From positions 62,001 to 126,000 of the forward strand of contig NZ_QULW01000007.1 of assembly GCF_003481825.1 (NCBI RefSeq): a DNA stretch of 64,000 bases, in the 5' to 3' direction. The notes under the pieces are model-generated. The model had not been told where the DNA came from. It was given only the letters and a program-made list of their open reading frames with translations, and made no database searches. Numbering within the stretch: position 1 is the stretch's first letter; the number at the start of each line of letters is the position of its first letter. Origin of the DNA: Clostridium sp. OM02-18AC (GTDB lineage: Bacteria; Bacillota; Clostridia; Lachnospirales; Lachnospiraceae). Below, piece after piece: positions 60,005 through 64,000 of the stretch. A program made the position numbers and the translations under genes.

Positions 60005-60742
60005 GTGTATCATTTTTTTGTAACACCGGCGCAGATCATGGATGGCTATGCCGTGATCACCGGTCAGGATGTCAATCATATCCGCAATGTCCTCCGTATG
60101 AAAACCGGAGAGCAGGTCGGAATCCGGGACGGGATTTCCCGCAGCTATATCTGTGAGCTGGAAACGATTGGCGAAGCGGAGATACGTGCAAAAATCCTCA
60201 CGGAAGATACGAATATGAGCGAGCTTCCGGCAGAGCTTTATCTGTTCCAGGGACTGCCAAAGAGCGACAAGATGGAGCTCATTATCCAGAAGGCAGTGGA
60301 ACTGGGCGTGCATGAGGTCATTCCGGTGGCAACCCGCCGTGCAGTCGTGAAGCTGGACCGGAAAAAAGAAGAGTCCAAATTAAAGCGCTGGAATGCGATC
60401 GCAGAGAGCGCAGCCAAGCAGTCAGGCCGCATGATGATCCCGCAGGTTCACGGCGTGCTGACCATGAAAGAGGCCTTTGCCTATGCCAAAGGGTTCGATG
60501 TCAATCTGATCCCGTATGAGCTGGCAGAGGGCATGAAGGAAACCAAAGCCATTCTGGAACAGGTAAAGCCTGGCATGCGTGTGGGCATTTTTATTGGTCC
60601 GGAAGGCGGATTTGATGTAGAAGAAGTAGAAACGGCCATGGAAGAGGGAATTCATCCCATCACATTGGGACGGAGGATCCTGCGCACGGAGACTGCAGGC
60701 ATGACGATGCTTTCTATTTTAATGTTCCAGCTGGAACAGTAA
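60005..60742 (+). CDS. rsmE: 16S rRNA m3U1498 methyltransferase (GTG start)
   Basis: 245 residues, N-terminal PUA-like domain (GQDVNHIRNVLRMKTGEQ) and C-terminal SPOUT fold with the knot motifs IFIGPEGGFDVEEVE and LGRRILRTETA. GTG 60005 is right after AAGGAGCAGGAATC. Lies between prmA and the cysteine desulfurase gene with short gaps, so one operon. Confidence 0.95.
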   Translation: MYHFFVTPAQIMDGYAVITGQDVNHIRNVLRMKTGEQVGIRDGISRSYICELETIGEAEIRAKILTEDTNMSELPAELYLFQGLPKSDKMELIIQKAVELGVHEVIPVATRRAVVKLDRKKEESKLKRWNAIAESAAKQSGRMMIPQVHGVLTMKEAFAYAKGFDVNLIPYELAEGMKETKAILEQVKPGMRVGIFIGPEGGFDVEEVETAMEEGIHPITLGRRILRTETAGMTMLSILMFQLEQ

Positions 60743-60761
60743 CAAATACAGGAGAAATGCA

Positions 60762-61916
60762 ATGGAAGCATATTTTGATAATTCAGCTACCACAAAGGTT
60801 CTCGACAGTGTGAAGGACATTGTGGTAAAAACAATGACGGAGGATTACGCAAACCCGGCGGCAAAGCACCGCAAGGGCATGGAGGCAGAGCAGTATATCC
60901 GCGATGCCAGAAAGATCATTGCCGATACCATGAAGGTACAGGAAAAGGAAATCCTGTTTACCTCCGGCGGTTCGGAGTCCAACAATATGGCGCTGATCGG
61001 TACTGCCTGGGCCAACCAGAGAGCCGGGAAACACATCATCAGCACCTCGATCGAGCACCCGTCCGTGTACAATCCGCTCGGGGTTTTAGAGGAGCTTGGC
61101 TTTGAGGTGACCATTCTTCCGGTGGATCATGACGGGCACATCAGCCTGAAAGAATTGGAGGAGGCCATCCGCCCGGATACCATCCTGGTTTCCACCATGT
61201 ATGTGAACAATGAGGTGGGCGCTGTGGAGCCGGTTGAGGAAATCTCAAAGATCATCAAGGCAAAAAATCCGTCTACGCTCTACCATGTCGATGCGATTCA
61301 GGCTTACGGAAAATATGTGATCCGTCCGAAAAAACAGGGCATTGACCTGTTGTCGGTCAGCAGCCATAAGATTCACGGACCGAAGGGTGTCGGATTTTTG
61401 TATATCCGAAACGGCGTAAAGATCAAACCGCTGATCTATGGCGGCGGTCAGCAGGCCGGTATGCGTTCCGGCACGGAAAATGTTCCGGGCGTGGCAGGCT
61501 TTGGCGCTGCAGCAAAGGAAATGTACACCGATCATGCGGCAAAGGTTGCGAAGCTGATCGAACTGAAAGATTACATGACAGACCGGCTGGGTGAGATCGA
61601 GGGAACGGTCATCAACAGCAAAAAGGGTGAGGCGAGTGCACCACAGATCGTCAGCGTCAGCTTTGCAGGCGTGCGCAGCGAGGTGCTTCTGCATGCGCTG
61701 GAGGATAAGGGCATTTACGTTTCTTCCGGTTCTGCCTGCTCTTCTAATCATCCGGGCATTAGCGGAACCTTAAAGGGCATTGGCGTTGCCCAGAAGCTTC
61801 TGGATTCCACGATCCGCATGAGTTTTGGCATGTTTAACACGAAAGAAGAAATTGATTATACAATTGATACATTAAAGGAGCTGGTTCCGGTGCTTCGCCG
61901 TTACCAGAGAGGATAA
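60762..61916 (+). CDS. Cysteine desulfurase (NifS/IscS-type)
   Basis: 384 residues. Opens AYFDNSATTKVLDSV; the PLP lysine is in SVSSHKIHGPKG; FTSGGSESNN and HVDAIQAYGK are conserved; the persulfide-forming Cys sits in SSGSACSSNHPG. The next gene is thiI, so this enzyme probably hands sulfur to ThiI for tRNA 4-thiouridine rather than building Fe-S clusters in general. ATG after ACAGGAGAAATGC. Confidence 0.93.
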   Translation: MEAYFDNSATTKVLDSVKDIVVKTMTEDYANPAAKHRKGMEAEQYIRDARKIIADTMKVQEKEILFTSGGSESNNMALIGTAWANQRAGKHIISTSIEHPSVYNPLGVLEELGFEVTILPVDHDGHISLKELEEAIRPDTILVSTMYVNNEVGAVEPVEEISKIIKAKNPSTLYHVDAIQAYGKYVIRPKKQGIDLLSVSSHKIHGPKGVGFLYIRNGVKIKPLIYGGGQQAGMRSGTENVPGVAGFGAAAKEMYTDHAAKVAKLIELKDYMTDRLGEIEGTVINSKKGEASAPQIVSVSFAGVRSEVLLHALEDKGIYVSSGSACSSNHPGISGTLKGIGVAQKLLDSTIRMSFGMFNTKEEIDYTIDTLKELVPVLRRYQRG

Positions 61917-61936
61917 GAAAGGATAAAAGGAGAACT

Positions 61937-63118
61937 ATGGTATACCAGTCATTTTTGATTAAGTACGCAGAGATCGGTACCAAGGGAAAAAACCGTTATC
62001 TCTTTGAAGATGCACTGATCAAGCAGATCAAGAACGCACTCAAAAAGGTAGAAGGTTCTTTCATCGCATCGAAGGAATCCGGCCGTATTTATGTGCAGGC
62101 ACTCAGCGAGTACGATTACGATGAGGTGATCGATGCATTAAAGAAGGTATTCGGCATTGCCTGGATCTGCCCGATGCTTCAGATCGAGGAAAAGGATTAT
62201 GAGAATTTAAAGAAAGTTGTTGTCGACTACATCGACCAGGTTTACCCGGACAAGCATTTCACTTTCAAGGTGGATTCCAGACGTGCCGATAAGAATTATC
62301 CGGTGCGCTCTGAGCAGATGAACTGTGATCTTGGTGAGGTGATCTTAAATGCGTTTCCGGAGACCTCTGTTGATGTGCATCACCCGGATGTGCTGCTTCA
62401 TGTGGAGATCCGCAAGCTGGTCAACATTTACTCCCTGATGATTCCGGGACCGGGCGGTATGCCGGTTGGAACCAATGGAAAGGCAACCCTGCTCTTATCC
62501 GGCGGTATCGACAGCCCGGTAGCAGGCTACATGATCGCAAAGCGCGGCGTAAAGATCGATGCGGTTTACTTCCATGCTCCGCCATATACCAGTGACCGTG
62601 CAAAGCAGAAAGTGGTTGACCTGGCAAAGCTGGTAGCACGCTATTCCGGACCAATCCCGCTTCATGTTGTAAACTTTACCGATATCCAGCTCTACATCTA
62701 CGAGCAGTGCCCGCATGAGGAACTGACCATCATCATGCGCCGCTACATGATGAAGATCGCAGAAGAGATCGCGAAAAAGAGCGATTCTCTGGCACTGATC
62801 ACCGGCGAAAGCATTGGACAGGTGGCATCCCAGACCGTGCAGTCTTTGGCTGCAACCAATGAAGTCTGCACGATGCCGGTATTCCGCCCGCTGATCGGTT
62901 TTGACAAGCAGGAGATCATTGACATTTCCGAGAAGATCGGAACGTTTGAGACCTCCATTCAGCCGTTCGAGGACTGCTGCACCATTTTTGTGGCAAAGCA
63001 TCCGGTAACCAAACCGAACTTAAACATCATCCATAAGTCTGAGACAAAGCTGGAAGAGAAGATCGACCAGATGGTGCAGACGGCACTGGAGACAGAGGAA
63101 GTTATCTGGTGCGACTAA
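61937..63118 (+). CDS. thiI: tRNA 4-thiouridine synthase ThiI
   Basis: 393 residues. N-terminal ferredoxin-like plus THUMP domain (about 60-165), then the PP-loop ATPase LLLSGGIDSPVAGYMIAKRG. The C-terminal rhodanese domain of the E. coli protein is absent, as in Bacillus, so sulfur must come directly from the neighbouring desulfurase. ATG after AAAGGAGAAC. Last gene of the operon; a bidirectional terminator follows about 100 bp on. Confidence 0.95.
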   Translation: MVYQSFLIKYAEIGTKGKNRYLFEDALIKQIKNALKKVEGSFIASKESGRIYVQALSEYDYDEVIDALKKVFGIAWICPMLQIEEKDYENLKKVVVDYIDQVYPDKHFTFKVDSRRADKNYPVRSEQMNCDLGEVILNAFPETSVDVHHPDVLLHVEIRKLVNIYSLMIPGPGGMPVGTNGKATLLLSGGIDSPVAGYMIAKRGVKIDAVYFHAPPYTSDRAKQKVVDLAKLVARYSGPIPLHVVNFTDIQLYIYEQCPHEELTIIMRRYMMKIAEEIAKKSDSLALITGESIGQVASQTVQSLAATNEVCTMPVFRPLIGFDKQEIIDISEKIGTFETSIQPFEDCCTIFVAKHPVTKPNLNIIHKSETKLEEKIDQMVQTALETEEVIWCD

Positions 63119-63172
63119 TCAGTACCAGACAGCACAAAAGTCTGTTTGTGCCGGCTTTTGTGCACACTGGAA

Positions 63173-63216
63173 AATCAGCGGACGTGCAATCAGCGCATTC
63201 CCGATATGCAATGTAA
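63173..63216 (-). repeat. Post-terminator dispersed element, copy 4
   Basis: Minus strand: TTGCATATCGGGAATGCGC, then TGATTGCACGTCCGCTGATTTT. Roughly 31 of 41 bases match copy 1. It lies 3' of the HPr-like gene terminator on that gene's strand. Confidence 0.6.
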
Positions 63217-63252
63217 AAAAATAAGGATACTCCAAACGGAGTATCCTTATTA
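63217..63252. terminator. Bidirectional terminator between thiI and the HPr-like gene
   Basis: AATAAGGATACTCC pairs perfectly with GGAGTATCCTTATT around AAAC; A-run on the left, T-rich on the right. Confidence 0.9.
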
Positions 63253-63272
63253 AAAATCTCGTAAGCGATGAT

Positions 63273-63506
63273 TTATTTGATGATGTATGGGGACAGGGTC
63301 TCCAGGATCTCGTCGATACCAGCCTCAGCGTGGATGTTTAAGTCGATCGGCTTGGAAAGATCCAGGCTGAAGATACCCATGATGGATTTTGCATCGATGA
63401 CGTATCTGCCGGATACCAGATCGAAGTCAACATCGAACTTGGTTAAGTCGTTTACGAAGGACTTTACTTTATCAATAGAATTTAAAGAAATACGAACTGT
63501 TTTCAT
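63273..63506 (-). CDS. HPr-like protein lacking the phosphorylatable histidine
   Basis: 77 residues with the HPr fold pattern: VDFDLVSGRYVIDAKSIMGIFSLDL matches the segment containing the regulatory Ser46 region (KSIMG). The N-terminal site that in HPr reads like GLHARPA is SLNSIDKV here, with no His. It therefore cannot pass phosphate in the sugar PTS but could still be seryl-phosphorylated, like Crh of Bacillus. ATG 63506 after AAGGAGG. Own promoter upstream. Confidence 0.82.
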   Translation of the reverse strand: MKTVRISLNSIDKVKSFVNDLTKFDVDFDLVSGRYVIDAKSIMGIFSLDLSKPIDLNIHAEAGIDEILETLSPYIIK

Positions 63507-63577
63507 GTGAGAAACCTCCTTAAATGGTTACCTTTTTAATCTTGGCGTATGGATAAATTTCGCTCGCCTTATGATAA

Positions 63578-63606
63578 ATTTTACAAAGATATTTAGGGAA
63601 AGTCAA
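63578..63606 (-). promoter_or_regulatory. Promoter of the HPr-like gene
   Basis: Minus strand: TTGACT (63606-63601), 17-bp spacer, TAAAAT (63583-63578). Confidence 0.75.
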
Positions 63607-63706
63607 TAGGGAGTTTCTATGAAAACAGGTTAAATGTTTGTTAGAAATGTATGTTCAGAAACAACCGTAACTTCTTGAAAAACAACAGAGAATGAGGAGA
63701 AAAAAT

Positions 63707-64000
63707 ATGAGAACGGCAGCACTGCACAATCTGGGCTGCAAGGTGAATTCCTATGAAACCGAAGCAATGCAGCAGCTTCTGGAAGAAGCCGGATACGAGA
63801 TTGTGCCATTTCATGAAAAAGCCGATGTTTATATCATCAATACCTGCTCGGTGACCAATATCGCGGACCGTAAGTCCAGACAGATGCTGCACCGGGCCAA
63901 AAAGCAGAATCCGGATGCCGTTGTGGTTGCGGCAGGCTGTTATGTACAGGCAGCGTCAGAGGAATTAAAGGCAGATTTGGCGGTCGATGTGATCATCGGA
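63707..64000 (+). CDS. mtaB: tRNA ms2t6A methylthiotransferase MtaB, N-terminal part (cut by window edge)
   Basis: 98 visible residues starting MRTAALHNLGCKVNSYETE; NTCSVTNIADRKSRQ and VVAAGCYVQ provide the N-terminal UPF0004 cysteines that hold the auxiliary 4Fe-4S cluster. The radical-SAM CxxxCxxC core lies beyond the edge. It adds a methylthio group to t6A37 of tRNA. ATG 63707 follows TGAGGAGA. MtaB rather than MiaB or RimO is judged from the GCKVNSYE start. Confidence 0.9.
   Translation, partial: MRTAALHNLGCKVNSYETEAMQQLLEEAGYEIVPFHEKADVYIINTCSVTNIADRKSRQMLHRAKKQNPDAVVVAAGCYVQAASEELKADLAVDVIIG

Overview
The window reads as chromosome from a spore-forming, anaerobic Gram-positive of the Clostridia, most likely a Lachnospiraceae member. 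Evidence: a germination protease (gpr), a YlmC/YmxH-type sporulation gene, a 1419-residue acyl-CoA dehydratase activase-type protein, PepV, CorA, TauE and ECF components typical of gut clostridia, strong AGGAGG ribosome sites, consensus sigma-A promoters with 17-bp spacers, and many intrinsic terminators. No tRNA, rRNA, CRISPR array, transposase or phage gene was seen.

Layout. 1-5.3 kb: coenzyme A genes (coaX partial, divergent coaBC), release factor 3 (TTG start), yqeY, pepV. 5.3-12.1 kb: a sulfur-metabolism block with metY, cysK, an Rrf2 regulator, a Met/Cys-rich 32-codon ORF with its own promoter and terminator, then metNIQ; a ylmC-like gene broken at an A9 tract follows. 12.3-15.6 kb: a metallo-beta-lactamase-fold hydrolase, nrdR, yqeG, and a split chromate transporter divergent from a LysR regulator. 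16.7-21.8 kb: a peptide or N-acyl-amino-acid utilisation cluster (CdaR-type regulator, PepT-like M20 protein with an altered catalytic residue, YfcC-type carrier, M20D amidohydrolase). 22-30 kb: efp, argS, a SNF2 helicase overlapping tail-to-tail with a P1-family peptidase, and an ECF S component. 30.2-32.7 kb: an NMT1-type ABC importer. 32.7-37.9 kb: map and the giant activase, both on the minus strand.

38.0-48.6 kb is the most distinctive segment. A LacI repressor is divergent from a LarA-family racemase, an ABC importer with two different permeases and two different ATPases, and a flavoprotein trio (DAO+BFD oxidoreductase, second FAD/NAD oxidoreductase, DUF1667). It looks like a self-contained catabolic island for an imported 2-hydroxy acid. 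It is flanked by two 161-bp direct repeats, 125/161 identical without gaps by hand alignment.

48.8-64 kb returns to housekeeping genes: corA, a rhomboid-like membrane protein, pyk, lysA, two very large hairpin elements, a small XRE regulator, a D-cysteine desulfhydrase remnant, ychF, rpsT (TTG start), gpr, and tauE-like, prmA, rsmE, a cysteine desulfurase and thiI in a row, a His-less HPr paralogue, and the start of mtaB.

The noncoding DNA is rich. A roughly 42-nt element with a GTCCGCTGATT-like end follows the U-tract of five separate terminators in the same orientation. A second family of long hairpins carries a shared ATAGGGCGAA tail. A third short element precedes both metN and the second ABC operon.
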